A DNA stretch of 64,000 nucleotides, from NCBI GenBank assembly GCA_965243635.1, contig OZ251574.1, positions 372,001 to 436,000 of the forward strand. Reading direction: 5' to 3'. The notes below the pieces were generated by a model. It was not told the DNA's origin. It searched no databases and worked only from the letters and a program-made list of their open reading frames with translations. Position 1 is the stretch's first letter; the number at the start of each line of letters is the position of its first letter. The translations under genes were made by a program, and so were the position numbers. This DNA is from Rs1 sp000416275. Its GTDB lineage: Bacteria > Pseudomonadota > Gammaproteobacteria > Pseudomonadales > Balneatricaceae. This document shows, in pieces, positions 7,587-21,414 of this stretch.

Positions 7587-8281
7587 TGGCTAAGCTAACT
7601 AAGCGCGTAAAAGCAATTAACGCAAAAATTGTACCGGGTAAAGCTTACTCAATCTCTGATGCAGTGGCGATATTGGCTGATGTTTCTGCCGTTAAATTTA
7701 AAGAGTCTATCGAGCTTGCAGTAAACTTGGGTGTAGATCCTCGTAAATCTGATCAAGTAGTTCGTGGATCAACTGTGCTGCCAGGCGGAACGGGTAAAGA
7801 TGTGCGTGTAGCTGTATTTGCACAGGGCGAAAACGCTGAAAAAGCTAAAGCTGCCGGCGCTGATATCGTGGGCTTTGAAGACTTAGGCGAGGCGATTAAA
7901 GGCGGCGAAATGAATTTCGACGTAGTTATCGCTACGCCAGACGCAATGCGTGTTGTTGGTCAGTTAGGTCAGATTTTAGGCCCACGTGGTTTAATGCCTA
8001 ACCCTAAAGTCGGTACCGTTACGCCAGACGTAGTGACTGCTATCAAAAATGCAAAAGCTGGTCAGGTGCGTTTCCGTACTGACAAAAATGGTATCATTCA
8101 CGCTGGAATCGGCAAAATCGATTTCACTGCTGATGCTATTAAAGGCAACATTGAAGCACTAGTTGCCGAAGTGAAAAAGCTTAAGCCGGCTTCTGCTAAA
8201 GGCATCTATTTAAAGAAAATAGTACTGTCCTCAACTATGGGTCCAGGGCTGTTAATCGATCAGACATCTTTAGATATCTAA
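7586..8281 (+). CDS. rplA: 50S ribosomal protein L1
   Basis: Forms the L1 stalk at the E site and is the translational repressor of its own operon. It has 231 residues (E. coli 234). Visible motifs are VNLGVDPRKSDQVVRGSTVLP near 48-68, QILGPRGLMPNPKVGTVT near 128-145, and the closing STMGPGLLID. It is coupled to rplK. Confidence 0.98.
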   Translation: MAKLTKRVKAINAKIVPGKAYSISDAVAILADVSAVKFKESIELAVNLGVDPRKSDQVVRGSTVLPGGTGKDVRVAVFAQGENAEKAKAAGADIVGFEDLGEAIKGGEMNFDVVIATPDAMRVVGQLGQILGPRGLMPNPKVGTVTPDVVTAIKNAKAGQVRFRTDKNGIIHAGIGKIDFTADAIKGNIEALVAEVKKLKPASAKGIYLKKIVLSSTMGPGLLIDQTSLDI

Positions 8282-8508
8282 TTGATACTTCAAGTGTAAA
8301 AGCTTGAAAAAGGTTTTTTGAGGGTCTTCACCCTCTGCTAGACAGAGACGAAGACCGTTAAAGACCGCAGGTGAAAGTATAAAAACCTAGTTTATGTGCT
8401 TTCTTAATAGCGCGAGCTGGCCTGCGCAGACGGTGAGTACCACCGTACTCGATAACAAGCCAAACTTGGTTTGTATAAATGACCGAAAGGTTTTTTTAGG
8501 AGTTTATT
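8282..8508 (+). promoter_or_regulatory. L10 leader region of rplJ-rplL
   Basis: This is a 227-bp untranslated gap rich in pairing. GGGTCTTCACCC sits near 8323. The segment GGCCTGCGCAGACGGTGAG (about 8418-8436) contains ACGGTG (8430-8435), which pairs with CACCGT (8441-8446). In gammaproteobacteria the L10(L12)4 complex represses rplJ translation by binding a structured leader of this kind. No clear promoter was seen inside. A covariance search with the Rfam L10 leader model would decide. Confidence 0.55.
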
Positions 8509-9003
8509 GTGGCATTAGGACTAGAAGATAAAAAAGCGATCGTTGCTGAAGTCCAAGAAGCTGCTCAAAATGCATTATCTGCTGTTATTGCGGATTCTCG
8601 AGGCGTAAGCGTTGGGGATATGACTGCACTACGTAAAGAAGCCCGTGAAAACGGTGTTTGGTTACGTGTAGTTCGTAATACGTTGGCAAAGCGTGCATTG
8701 CAAGGAACTGCTTTTGAATGTGTTTCTGATTCATTAGTTGGTCCTTCAATTATTGCATTTTCTAATCAGCACCCAGGTGCTGGCGCTCGAATCCTTAAGG
8801 GTTTCGCTAAGGGAAATGACAAATTTGAGCTAAAATCTGCAGCCTTTGAAGGCGCGCAGGTGGATATCGGTATGTTGGCAAGCTTGCCAACTTACGACGA
8901 AGCAATCGCAATGATGATGAGAGTAATGAAAGAAGCTTCCGCTGGGAAACTTGTTCGTGCTATCGCCGCTATTCGCGATCAAAAAGAAGAGCAAGCTGCT
9001 TAA
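8509..9003 (+). CDS. rplJ: 50S ribosomal protein L10
   Basis: Base of the L7/L12 stalk and autogenous repressor of rplJL. It has 164 residues (E. coli 165). The N-terminal RNA-binding part has ALSAVIADSRGVSVGDMTALRKEAR, and the C-terminal helix MMMRVMKEASAGKLVRAI binds L12 dimers. The start is GTG at 8509 with TAGGAGT 6 bases upstream. Confidence 0.97.
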   Translation: MALGLEDKKAIVAEVQEAAQNALSAVIADSRGVSVGDMTALRKEARENGVWLRVVRNTLAKRALQGTAFECVSDSLVGPSIIAFSNQHPGAGARILKGFAKGNDKFELKSAAFEGAQVDIGMLASLPTYDEAIAMMMRVMKEASAGKLVRAIAAIRDQKEEQAA

Positions 9004-9064
9004 CTTTTTACGCTAAATTAAAGTTTAAACGAGCAGTCTTGCTCAATTATTAGGAATATAAGTC

Positions 9065-9433
9065 ATGTCTCTGACTAAAGAAGATATCATCAATGCTGTA
9101 GCTGAAATGTCTGTAATGGATGTTGCTGAATTAGTAACCGCTATGGAAGAAAAGTTTGGCGTATCAGCTGCTGCTGTTGCTGGACCTGCTGCAGGCGGCG
9201 ACGCTGAAGCATCTGCTGAGCAAACTGAATTTGACGTAGTACTAACAAGTGCTGGCGAGAAGAAAGTTTCTACAATCAAAGCAGTTCGCGCAGCGACTGG
9301 TCTAGGTCTTAAAGACGCTAAAGGTCTTGTAGACGGCGTACCTTCAGTAATTAAAGAAGGCGCAAGCAAAGAAGAAGCTGAAACTCTTAAAGCAGAGTTA
9401 GAAGCAGCTGGTGCTTCTGTAGAGCTTAAGTAA
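9065..9433 (+). CDS. rplL: 50S ribosomal protein L7/L12
   Basis: Stalk protein that recruits the translational GTPases. It has 122 residues. The N-terminal dimerisation helices span about 1-33, an A/G-rich hinge lies around 37-52 (AAAVAGPAAGGDAEASAEQ), and the C-terminal domain has KKVSTIKAVRAATGLGLKDAK. It is followed by the attenuator that lowers rpoBC relative to rplJL. Confidence 0.98.
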   Translation: MSLTKEDIINAVAEMSVMDVAELVTAMEEKFGVSAAAVAGPAAGGDAEASAEQTEFDVVLTSAGEKKVSTIKAVRAATGLGLKDAKGLVDGVPSVIKEGASKEEAETLKAELEAAGASVELK

Positions 9434-9482
9434 TTATACTTTTGCTTAAATCAGCAGATTTATTCTGACTGATTGTTAAAAT

Positions 9483-9511
9483 GGCTGGTGCCAAATGGCA
9501 CCGGCCTTTTT
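9483..9511 (+). terminator. rplL-rpoB attenuator
   Basis: A perfect 10-bp stem, GGCTGGTGCC (9483-9492) with GGCACCGGCC (9497-9506), has the loop AAAT and is followed by five Ts. It is a strong Rho-independent terminator shape. As in E. coli, read-through here sets the ratio of ribosomal protein to RNA polymerase transcripts. Confidence 0.85.
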
Positions 9512-9574
9512 CCGTTATTTAGTAAAGACATGTTTTTGAGCCTTTACTTGATACATCTCTTTTCTAAATAACGG
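9512..9574 (+). promoter_or_regulatory. probable RNase III processing stem
   Basis: CCGTTATTTAG (9512-9522) pairs perfectly with CTAAATAACGG (9564-9574). After one T-T mismatch, AAAGA (9524-9528) pairs with TCTTT (9558-9562). E. coli has an RNase III site at the same place between rplL and rpoB. The position and length fit; cleavage is inferred. Confidence 0.6.
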
Positions 9575-9579
9575 TTTGT

Positions 9580-9606
9580 CAATCTAGAGGCCCCCCCTTT
9601 AGATTG
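9580..9606 (+). repeat. small hairpin with a seven-C run before rpoB
   Basis: CAATCTA (9580-9586) pairs with TAGATTG (9600-9606). The loop holds GAGG followed by seven Cs. It lies 36 bases before the rpoB start, and the run of Cs may be prone to slippage. Confidence 0.4.
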
Positions 9607-9641
9607 CGGATCAACTTGGTGCACACGCTGGGGAAAAATTG

Positions 9642-12600
9642 ATGGCATATACATTCACTGAGAAGAAACGCATCCGTAAAGATTTCAGCAAATTGTTGGA
9701 AGTTATGGATGTGCCTTACCTGTTGGCGATACAGTTAGACTCGTACCGTCGTTTTCTACAGGAAGGAGTAAACGCGGGCGATAGACAAGAAGAAGGTCTT
9801 CACGCGGCATTTAAATCTGTATTTCCAATCGTCTCATATTCGGGCAACGCTGCTCTTGAATATGTTGGCTACCGCTTGGGAAGACCTATTTTTGACGTTA
9901 AAGAATGCCAGTCACGTGGCATAACTTACGCTGCGCCTTTACGGGTTAAAGTTCGTTTAGTTATCTATGATCGCGAATCTTCGAACAAAGCGATAAAAGA
10001 TATTAAAGAGCAAGAAGTCTATATGGGCGAAATGCCTCTAATGACTGATAACGGTACTTTCGTGGTGAATGGTACTGAGCGTGTCATAGTGTCACAGTTA
10101 CATCGCTCTCCGGGTGTATTCTTTGATCACGATAAAGGCAAGACGCACTCTTCTGGTAAGTTGCTGTATTCAGCAAGAATTATCCCTTACCGTGGATCTT
10201 GGTTAGATTTAGAGTTTGATCCTAAAGATAATTTGTTTGTACGTATTGATCGACGTCGTAAATTGCCAGCCACCATTTTGTTGCGTGCGCTCGGTTACTC
10301 GACACAAGATATCGTCGATATGTTCTTTGATAAAATCAAATGGACAATTGGCGCAGAAAATATTCAGATGGAACTTTCGCCGGAGCGTTTGCGCGGCGAG
10401 ACTATGGCTTTTGAGATCAAAGATCCAAAGGGCAAAGTGATTGTAGAAGCGGGTCGTCGTATTACGCCACGCTTAATCAAGAAAATGTCTGAAGCGGGTA
10501 TGAAGTTCCTAGAAGTGCCTCGCGAATATTTGATTGGCAAAGCATTGGCGACTGATATTATCGATGAAGCGACTGGTGAGTTAGTTGCTACTTGTAATGA
10601 TGAAATCACTGAAGAAGTTTTAGATGCCCTGATTGAAGCGGGCGTCACTGCTATCCAGACGTTGTACAGTAATGAATTGGACAATGGTCCGTTCATGTCT
10701 ACCACTTTGCGCGTAGATCCGACACGTAGTGCTCTTGAAGCGCTGGTTGAAATTTACCGCATGATGCGTCCTGGCGAGCCGCCAACTAAAGAGTCGGCTG
10801 AAACATTGTTCCAGAACTTGTTCTTCTCTGACGAGCGCTACGATATGTCTGCGGTTGGTCGAATGAAGTTCAACCGTCGTCTAGGTCGTGATTCAGAAAA
10901 AGGCTCACCGGTACTGAACAACGAAGATATCCTCGATGTGATTAAAACATTGATCGATATTCGCAATGGTAAAGGCATAGTTGATGATATCGACCACTTA
11001 GGTAACAGACGTATCCGCTCTGTTGGTGAGATGGCTGAAAACCAATTCCGTGTTGGTCTAGTGCGCGTTGAGCGTGCGGTCCGCGAGCGTTTGAGTATGG
11101 CGGAAGCCGATAATTTGATGCCGCAAGACTTGATCAATGCCAAGCCGGTAGCGGCTGCCGTGAAAGAGTTCTTTGGCTCAAGCCAGTTATCTCAGTTCAT
11201 GGATCAGAACAACCCGTTATCAGAAGTAACGCATAAACGTCGTGTTTCAGCTTTGGGCCCAGGTGGTTTGACGCGTGAACGTGCCGGTTTTGAAGTGCGT
11301 GATGTACACGCTACTCACTACGGTCGAGTCTGCCCAATCGAGACCCCTGAAGGACCGAACATCGGTCTAATCAACTCTCTGGCAACTTATGCCCGCACTA
11401 ACCACTATGGCTTTATTGAAACCCCCTACCGCAAGGTAGTAGATGGTTTGGTTACCGACGATGTTGAATATCTATCAGCTATCGAAGAGGGCCAATACGT
11501 TATCGCTCAGGCGACGGCACCGTTAGATGCCGATAAGCGTTTCGTTGAAGAAATGGTTACTGTGCGTCATCAAGGTGAGTCGACAGTTACGCCTGCAGAA
11601 AATGTAACCTATATGGATGTATCTCCACGCCAGGTTGTATCTATCGCGGCAGCGCTGATTCCGTTCCTAGAGCACGATGATGCAAACAGAGCCCTGATGG
11701 GTTCGAACATGCAGCGTCAAGCAGTGCCGACACTACGTGCTGATAAGCCAGTCGTAGGAACAGGTATGGAGCGCTATGTAGCTAGGGATTCGGGCGTATG
11801 TATTCGTGCGGATCGTGGCGGCATAGTAGAAACTGTAGATGCGGCGCGGATTGTAATTCGTGCAAACGAAGCAGAAATGACGGGCAGCGATGCCGGTGTC
11901 GATATCTACAACCTGACTAAATACACGCGTTCTAACCAGAACACTTGTATTAACCAGAAGCCAATTGTTAGACCGGGTGATCTCGTGCAGCGCGGTGACA
12001 TCATGGCCGATGGTCCATCCATTGATATGGGTGAGTTGGCGCTGGGGCAAAACATGCGAATCGCATTTATGCCTTGGAATGGTTACAACTTCGAAGACTC
12101 GATTCTTATTTCTGAACGAGTGCTTGAAGAAGACAGATTTACCACTATTCATATCTCGGAGCTGACCTGTGTTGCCCGCGATACCAAGCTAGGTTCAGAA
12201 GAAGTTACTTGCGACATCCCTAATGTGGGTGAGTCTGCACTGGCCAAGCTTGACGAGTCCGGTATTGTGCACATCGGTGCAGAAGTTGGTCCCGGTGATA
12301 TTTTAGTCGGTAAAGTGACGCCAAAAGGTGAAACGCAATTAACTCCAGAAGAAAAGCTGCTACGTGCAATTTTCGGTGAGAAAGCCTCGGATGTTAAAGA
12401 TACTTCACTGCGTGTTAAAGGCGGCACTAAAGGTAAAGTTATCGATGTACAGGTTTTCACTCGTGATGGTGTGACCAAAGACGAGCGCGCTCTGTATATA
12501 GAAAAATCGCAGCTGGATGCTATTCGCAAAGATATCATGCAGGAAACTCGGATCGTTGAAAGTACTACTTACGAGCGTTTGCATGCGGTGCTACTCGGTG

Positions 12601-13742
12601 CAAAGGTTGAAGGTGGTGCAGGTCTTTCCAAAGGCGATATACTTACTGAAGAGTGTTTAGCGAGCTTAAATAAAGCTGATTGGTTCCAAGTGCGACTCAG
12701 CGATGAGTCAATTGCCGCGCAGCTAGAGCTGGCGGAAGCACAGCTTGAAGAAAGTCGTGAAATGCTCGACAAAAAGTTCGAAAATAATAAAACTAAGTTA
12801 CAGACAGGTGATGATTTAGCACCTGGCGTACTTAAGATTATTAAAGTCTACGTTGCCACTAAGCGCTGTTTGCAGCCTGGTGATAAGATGGCTGGTCGTC
12901 ATGGTAACAAAGGTGTGGTATCGGTTATTATGCCGGTTGAAGACATGCCTTACGATGAAAATGGCGACACTGTTGACATCGTGCTAAACCCATTGGGTGT
13001 TCCATCGCGAATGAACGTCGGGCAGATCCTCGAAACACATATGGGAGCTGCAGCTAAAGGTCTAGGTCGCAAGATTGAAGCTATGTTAGCCGTGGAGCGC
13101 GAAAAAGCAGAGACAGTCCAAGAAGTTCGGGCTTTCTTAGAGCAGGTCTACAACAGTGACTTAGATGGTTGGAAAACTTCAAAGCACGAAGACTTAGATT
13201 CGTTCAGCGATGATGAGTTACTGGAGTTGGCGAAAAACTTACGTGGTGGTGTGCCATTGGCTACCCCAGCATTTGATGGTGCTAAAGAAGTAGAAGTTAA
13301 AGCGTTGTTGCGCTTAGCTGATATGGATGACAGCGGTCAAGTGACATTGTACAACGGTCGTACCGGCGATAAATTTGATCGCCAAGTAACGGTTGGTTAC
13401 ATGTATATGCTTAAGTTGAACCACTTGGTTGACGATAAGATGCACGCCCGTTCTACGGGTTCGTACAGCTTAGTTACACAGCAGCCGCTTGGTGGTAAAG
13501 CTCAGTTCGGTGGTCAGCGTTTCGGTGAGATGGAAGTGTGGGCACTGGAAGCTTATGGTGCAGCTTATACCTTGCAAGAAATGCTAACCGTCAAATCCGA
13601 TGATGTGGCAGGACGTACTAAGATGTATAAGAACATCGTAGACGGCGATCACAAAATGGAGCCGGGTATGCCAGAGTCGTTCAATGTATTGGTCAAAGAA
13701 GTTAGATCTCTTGGTATCGATATTGAACTCGAGTCTGAATAA
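9642..13742 (+). CDS. rpoB: DNA-directed RNA polymerase subunit beta
   Basis: Core polymerase subunit. It has 1366 residues counted from ATG 9642; a TTG one codon upstream is less likely, since MAYTFTEKKRIRKDF is the family start and GGGGA lies 8 bases before the ATG. The rifampicin pocket reads as sensitive-type: SQLSQFMDQNNPLSE, THKRRVSALGPGG and RDVHATHYGRVCPIETPEG. GDKMAGRHGNKG lies in the catalytic region, and the C-terminal clamp part has GGKAQFGGQRFGEMEVWALE. Length is close to E. coli (1342). Confidence 0.99.
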   Translation: MAYTFTEKKRIRKDFSKLLEVMDVPYLLAIQLDSYRRFLQEGVNAGDRQEEGLHAAFKSVFPIVSYSGNAALEYVGYRLGRPIFDVKECQSRGITYAAPLRVKVRLVIYDRESSNKAIKDIKEQEVYMGEMPLMTDNGTFVVNGTERVIVSQLHRSPGVFFDHDKGKTHSSGKLLYSARIIPYRGSWLDLEFDPKDNLFVRIDRRRKLPATILLRALGYSTQDIVDMFFDKIKWTIGAENIQMELSPERLRGETMAFEIKDPKGKVIVEAGRRITPRLIKKMSEAGMKFLEVPREYLIGKALATDIIDEATGELVATCNDEITEEVLDALIEAGVTAIQTLYSNELDNGPFMSTTLRVDPTRSALEALVEIYRMMRPGEPPTKESAETLFQNLFFSDERYDMSAVGRMKFNRRLGRDSEKGSPVLNNEDILDVIKTLIDIRNGKGIVDDIDHLGNRRIRSVGEMAENQFRVGLVRVERAVRERLSMAEADNLMPQDLINAKPVAAAVKEFFGSSQLSQFMDQNNPLSEVTHKRRVSALGPGGLTRERAGFEVRDVHATHYGRVCPIETPEGPNIGLINSLATYARTNHYGFIETPYRKVVDGLVTDDVEYLSAIEEGQYVIAQATAPLDADKRFVEEMVTVRHQGESTVTPAENVTYMDVSPRQVVSIAAALIPFLEHDDANRALMGSNMQRQAVPTLRADKPVVGTGMERYVARDSGVCIRADRGGIVETVDAARIVIRANEAEMTGSDAGVDIYNLTKYTRSNQNTCINQKPIVRPGDLVQRGDIMADGPSIDMGELALGQNMRIAFMPWNGYNFEDSILISERVLEEDRFTTIHISELTCVARDTKLGSEEVTCDIPNVGESALAKLDESGIVHIGAEVGPGDILVGKVTPKGETQLTPEEKLLRAIFGEKASDVKDTSLRVKGGTKGKVIDVQVFTRDGVTKDERALYIEKSQLDAIRKDIMQETRIVESTTYERLHAVLLGAKVEGGAGLSKGDILTEECLASLNKADWFQVRLSDESIAAQLELAEAQLEESREMLDKKFENNKTKLQTGDDLAPGVLKIIKVYVATKRCLQPGDKMAGRHGNKGVVSVIMPVEDMPYDENGDTVDIVLNPLGVPSRMNVGQILETHMGAAAKGLGRKIEAMLAVEREKAETVQEVRAFLEQVYNSDLDGWKTSKHEDLDSFSDDELLELAKNLRGGVPLATPAFDGAKEVEVKALLRLADMDDSGQVTLYNGRTGDKFDRQVTVGYMYMLKLNHLVDDKMHARSTGSYSLVTQQPLGGKAQFGGQRFGEMEVWALEAYGAAYTLQEMLTVKSDDVAGRTKMYKNIVDGDHKMEPGMPESFNVLVKEVRSLGIDIELESE

Positions 13743-13759
13743 ACAAACCTGAATCAATA

Positions 13760-13778
13760 GGCGAGGAGTTCCCTCGCC
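13760..13778 (+). repeat. hairpin in the rpoB-rpoC gap
   Basis: GGCGAGG (13760-13766) pairs with CCTCGCC (13772-13778) around AGTTC. A competing pairing, GGAGTT with AACTCC (13782-13787), is possible. There is no T-run, so it is unlikely to terminate; it may influence rpoC translation or mRNA processing. The rpoC ribosome binding site GGAG follows at about 13792. Confidence 0.4.
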
Positions 13779-13804
13779 GCGAACTCCCCGCGGAGCTATA
13801 GATA

Positions 13805-18022
<4,218 letters not shown>

Positions 18023-18065
18023 GCTTAGATGATGTCAGTTAATCTGCGCATTATTTAGTCTTTGT

Positions 18066-18094
18066 TTGACCTTGGGGCGTGTTCCTAGTAGAAT
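18066..18094 (+). promoter_or_regulatory. sigma-70 promoter of the str operon
   Basis: TTGACC (18066-18071), a 17-base spacer and TAGAAT (18089-18094) are followed by ACGCGCCC, the third GC-rich discriminator in this block. The leader to rpsL would be about 200 bases. Confidence 0.78.
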
Positions 18095-18210
18095 ACGCGC
18101 CCAGATTGAAGTTGACGTTCTCAATTAAGCTTTTTAGTCTTGGCTAATATTGTTCTTGGCTAGATAAGTGGTATGAGAGTTCGGAGCTTTTCGATTCGAA
18201 AAGATAGTTA

Positions 18211-18246
18211 TTAAAAGATCGCCATTTTAGGATGTCGGTCTTTTAG
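18211..18246 (+). promoter_or_regulatory. leader hairpin upstream of rpsL
   Basis: Eleven positions pair: 18211-18221 with 18236-18246, including AAAAGATCG with CGGTCTTTT (one G-U within it). The loop has 14 bases. It lies in the long rpsL leader. It could pause or terminate transcription, or stabilise the RNA; there is no regulator known to me for this position. Confidence 0.35.
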
Positions 18247-18296
18247 TATTTCTATAAACGTGAAAAATATTAACGTGAAAAGTGGAGTTTGCTTAA

Positions 18297-18671
18297 ATGG
18301 CAACAATTAACCAATTGGTTCGTAAGCCACGTAAACGCAAAGTACAAAAAAGTGACGTTCCAGCCCTTCAGGCTTGTCCACAACGTCGTGGTGTTTGTAC
18401 TCGTGTTTACACTACTACCCCGAAGAAGCCTAACTCGGCCCTTCGTAAAGTTTGCCGTGTTCGTCTAACGAACGGCTTTGAAGTGACGTCATACATTGGT
18501 GGTGAAGGTCACAACTTGCAAGAGCACAGTGTTGTACTTATCCGTGGTGGTCGTGTTAAAGATCTACCGGGTGTACGTTACCACACAGTTCGCGGCGCAT
18601 TAGATTGTGCTGGTGTAAGTGATCGTAGACAGGGCCGTTCTAAGTACGGTGCTAAACGTCCTAAGTCTTAA
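18297..18671 (+). CDS. rpsL: 30S ribosomal protein S12
   Basis: Decoding-centre protein. It has 124 residues, as in E. coli. TTTPKKPNSALRKVCRVRLTN and GGRVKDLPGVRYH keep the lysines (K43 and K88 in E. coli numbering) whose change gives streptomycin resistance, so the allele looks sensitive. It is first in rpsL-rpsG-fusA-tuf. Confidence 0.98.
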   Translation: MATINQLVRKPRKRKVQKSDVPALQACPQRRGVCTRVYTTTPKKPNSALRKVCRVRLTNGFEVTSYIGGEGHNLQEHSVVLIRGGRVKDLPGVRYHTVRGALDCAGVSDRRQGRSKYGAKRPKS

Positions 18672-18789
18672 ATCGAATCATGGATGGGTTGATCACTGCG
18701 ATTAGTTTATCCAACTCGGTAAGAGTAAGGTCAGGTAGAGTATCTGCCTGAAGTTCCTGAAGACCTTTAACATATAATGAGGGCTTATC
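18672..18789 (+). promoter_or_regulatory. rpsL-rpsG intercistronic region, candidate S7 target
   Basis: A 118-bp untranslated gap. In E. coli the S7 protein binds the structured rpsL-rpsG gap to repress its operon. GGAT near 18681 and ATCC near 18708, and CAGGTAG with CTGCCTG (around 18732-18751), can pair. Size and position fit, but I cannot confirm an S7 motif by eye. Confidence 0.3.
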
Positions 18790-19260
18790 ATGCCTAGAAG
18801 ACGCGTCGCTGCAAAGCGCATAATTTTACCTGATCCAAAATTTGGAAACATGGTATTAGCTAAATTTATCAACCACGTAATGGTTAGCGGTAAGAAATCT
18901 GTCGCTGAGCGTATCGTATACGGAGCACTAGAGACAGTTGCTGAACGTTCAAGCAAAGATCCTCTAGAGCTTTTCGAAAAAGCTTTAGAAGGCATTCAGC
19001 CTTCGGTAGAAGTTAAGTCTCGCCGCGTTGGTGGTGCAACTTACCAAGTACCTGTAGAAGTACGCCCTTCACGTCGTAATGCACTTGCGATGAGATGGTT
19101 AGTTGACTACTCGCGTAAGCGCGGTGAAAAGTCAATGGCTCTACGTCTAGCTGGCGAAATCTTAGATGCCGCTGAAGGCCGTGGTGCTGCGGTTAAGAAA
19201 CGTGAAGACGTGCATCGCATGGCTGAAGCAAACAAAGCGTTTGCTCACTATCGTTTCTAA
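18790..19260 (+). CDS. rpsG: 30S ribosomal protein S7
   Basis: Nucleates assembly of the 30S head and is the known str-operon repressor. It has 156 residues (E. coli 156-179 by strain). It starts MPRRRVAAKRIILPDPKFG, has the core GGATYQVPVEVRPSRRNALAM, and closes ANKAFAHYRF. GAGGG lies 7 bases before the ATG. Confidence 0.98.
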   Translation: MPRRRVAAKRIILPDPKFGNMVLAKFINHVMVSGKKSVAERIVYGALETVAERSSKDPLELFEKALEGIQPSVEVKSRRVGGATYQVPVEVRPSRRNALAMRWLVDYSRKRGEKSMALRLAGEILDAAEGRGAAVKKREDVHRMAEANKAFAHYRF

Positions 19261-19297
19261 GAAATTTCCTTTTAGTTAATCCCAAGAGGATAAAGTC

Positions 19298-21391
19298 GTG
19301 GCTCGTATAACACCTATTGCTCAATATCGTAACATTGGTATTTGTGCGCATGTGGATGCTGGTAAAACAACTACTACAGAACGAGTACTGTTTTACACCG
19401 GTATGTCACACAAAATTGGTGAGGTCCACGACGGTGCCGCTACCATGGACTGGATGGAGCAGGAGCAGGAGCGTGGGATAACCATTACCTCTGCTGCTAC
19501 CACTTGTTTTTGGAGTGGCATGGACAAGCAACACGCGCAACACCGCATCAACATAATCGATACCCCAGGACACGTAGACTTCACCATTGAAGTTGAGCGT
19601 TCACTGCGGGTATTAGATGGTGCAGTCGTTGTGTTGTGTGCCTCGTCCGGCGTACAGCCTCAAACAGAGACTGTCTGGCGTCAAGCCAATCGCTATGAAG
19701 TACCCCGCATGGTATTTGTCAATAAGATGGACCGTGCCGGCGCAGATTTTTACAGCGTTGCCGAACAATTAAAGCAGCGTCTGGGAGCTAAAGTAGTTCC
19801 AATTAATATCCCGATCGGAGCTGAAGATGAATTCAGCGGTGTGATTGATTTAATTGCGATGAAGGCAATTAAATGGAGCGAAGACGATCAGGGGATGAGC
19901 TATGAACTGCAGGATATTCCCGCAGATATGCAAGCTCATGCAGCAGAACTGCGCGAAGAATTAGTCGAAACAGCCGCAGAGTCTAGCGAACAATTGATGG
20001 ATAAATACCTTGAAGAAGGTGAGTTGTCGGTCGATGAAATTAAATCCGCACTTCGCGCACTGACTATAGCTAATGAAATAGTATTGATGTTGTGCGGTTC
20101 CGCTTTTAAGAATAAAGGCGTGCAAGCTATGCTGGACGCCGTGATTGACTACCTACCATCGCCGATTGATGTAAAAGCTATCGAGGGGGTGGTTGAAAAA
20201 GAAGGTGACATTCCGCAAACCCGCGCTGCGGATGATGATGCACCCTTTGCCGCTTTGGCGTTTAAGATCGCCACTGATCCTTTTGTTGGCACCCTGACTT
20301 TTGTACGCGTTTACTCAGGAACTCTAGTGAGCGGTACTGCAGTGATGAACTCGGTCAAGCAAAAGCGCGAGCGAGTCGGTCGTATAGTGCAAATGCACGC
20401 TAACGATCGCGAGGAGATCAAAGAAGTGCTCGCCGGCGACATAGCGGCACTTATCGGTCTGAAAGATGTTGTCACCGGGGATACCTTGTGCGACATGAAG
20501 CAGCAGATTGTCTTAGAGCGTATGGAATTTCCAGAGCCAGTTATCTCTGTCGCTGTTGAACCTAGATCACAAGCCGACCAAGACAAAATGGGGATTGCGC
20601 TAGGAAAACTAGCCAAGGAAGACCCGTCGTTTAAAGTCGCCACAGACCCTGAAACTGGGCAGACCATTATTTCCGGAATGGGTGAATTACACCTAGATAT
20701 ACTCGTCGAGAGAATGCGTCGCGAGTTCAGCGTTGAAGCCAATATCGGCAAGCCACAAGTGGCCTACCGTGAAACTATTCGCAAGCCGATCATTGCCGAT
20801 CATAAATTTATTCGCCAGTCAGGTGGTCGCGGTCAGTATGGTCACGTAGTGATTGAGTTCAGTCCCTCTGTGGATGATAATTTAGAGTTTATCAACGAAA
20901 TTTCCGGGGGAGCGATTCCCAAAGAATTTATTCCAGCGATTGAAAAAGGCATCGAAGAGCAAATGCGTAATGGAGTGCTTGCCGGCTACCCGTTAATGGG
21001 TCTGAAAGCGCGTCTCTATGACGGCTCTTTTCACGATGTAGATTCCAATGAAATGGCGTTTAAAATTGCAGCTTCTCAAGCGTTGAAAATCTTCGCTCAA
21101 GAAGCGGATCCATGTCTGTTAGAACCGATGATGAAAGTTGAAGTGGTGACACCCGAAGAATATATGGGTGATGTCATGGGAGATTTAAATCGTCGCCGTG
21201 GTTTAGTGCAGGGAATGGAAGATACAGCGGCGGGTAAAATTATCAATGCGATGGTTCCCCTCGGTGAAATGTTCGGTTATGCCACTGATCTTAGATCAGC
21301 GAGTCAAGGTCGAGCAACTTACACGATGGAGTTCGACGATTACGCTGAAGCTCCATCGAAGATCGCAGATGCGGTCATGAAGTATTATTAA
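19298..21391 (+). CDS. fusA: elongation factor G
   Basis: Translocates tRNA and mRNA through the ribosome. It has 697 residues (E. coli 704). The G1 motif AHVDAGKTTTTE starts near 17, IDTPGHVDF is G3, and NKMDRAGADF is G4. Domain IV carries the family-typical RQSGGRGQYGHVVIEF. The start is GTG at 19298 with AAGAGGATAAA before it. It is followed 23 bases later by the second tuf. Confidence 0.98.
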   Translation: MARITPIAQYRNIGICAHVDAGKTTTTERVLFYTGMSHKIGEVHDGAATMDWMEQEQERGITITSAATTCFWSGMDKQHAQHRINIIDTPGHVDFTIEVERSLRVLDGAVVVLCASSGVQPQTETVWRQANRYEVPRMVFVNKMDRAGADFYSVAEQLKQRLGAKVVPINIPIGAEDEFSGVIDLIAMKAIKWSEDDQGMSYELQDIPADMQAHAAELREELVETAAESSEQLMDKYLEEGELSVDEIKSALRALTIANEIVLMLCGSAFKNKGVQAMLDAVIDYLPSPIDVKAIEGVVEKEGDIPQTRAADDDAPFAALAFKIATDPFVGTLTFVRVYSGTLVSGTAVMNSVKQKRERVGRIVQMHANDREEIKEVLAGDIAALIGLKDVVTGDTLCDMKQQIVLERMEFPEPVISVAVEPRSQADQDKMGIALGKLAKEDPSFKVATDPETGQTIISGMGELHLDILVERMRREFSVEANIGKPQVAYRETIRKPIIADHKFIRQSGGRGQYGHVVIEFSPSVDDNLEFINEISGGAIPKEFIPAIEKGIEEQMRNGVLAGYPLMGLKARLYDGSFHDVDSNEMAFKIAASQALKIFAQEADPCLLEPMMKVEVVTPEEYMGDVMGDLNRRRGLVQGMEDTAAGKIINAMVPLGEMFGYATDLRSASQGRATYTMEFDDYAEAPSKIADAVMKYY

Positions 21392-21414
21392 TTTAAATTT
21401 AGGGGAGCAAAATC

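Noticed and set aside
13749..13760. CCTGAATC after rpoB as another element copy
   Set aside because: Only eight bases match, and no second end or internal similarity is present.
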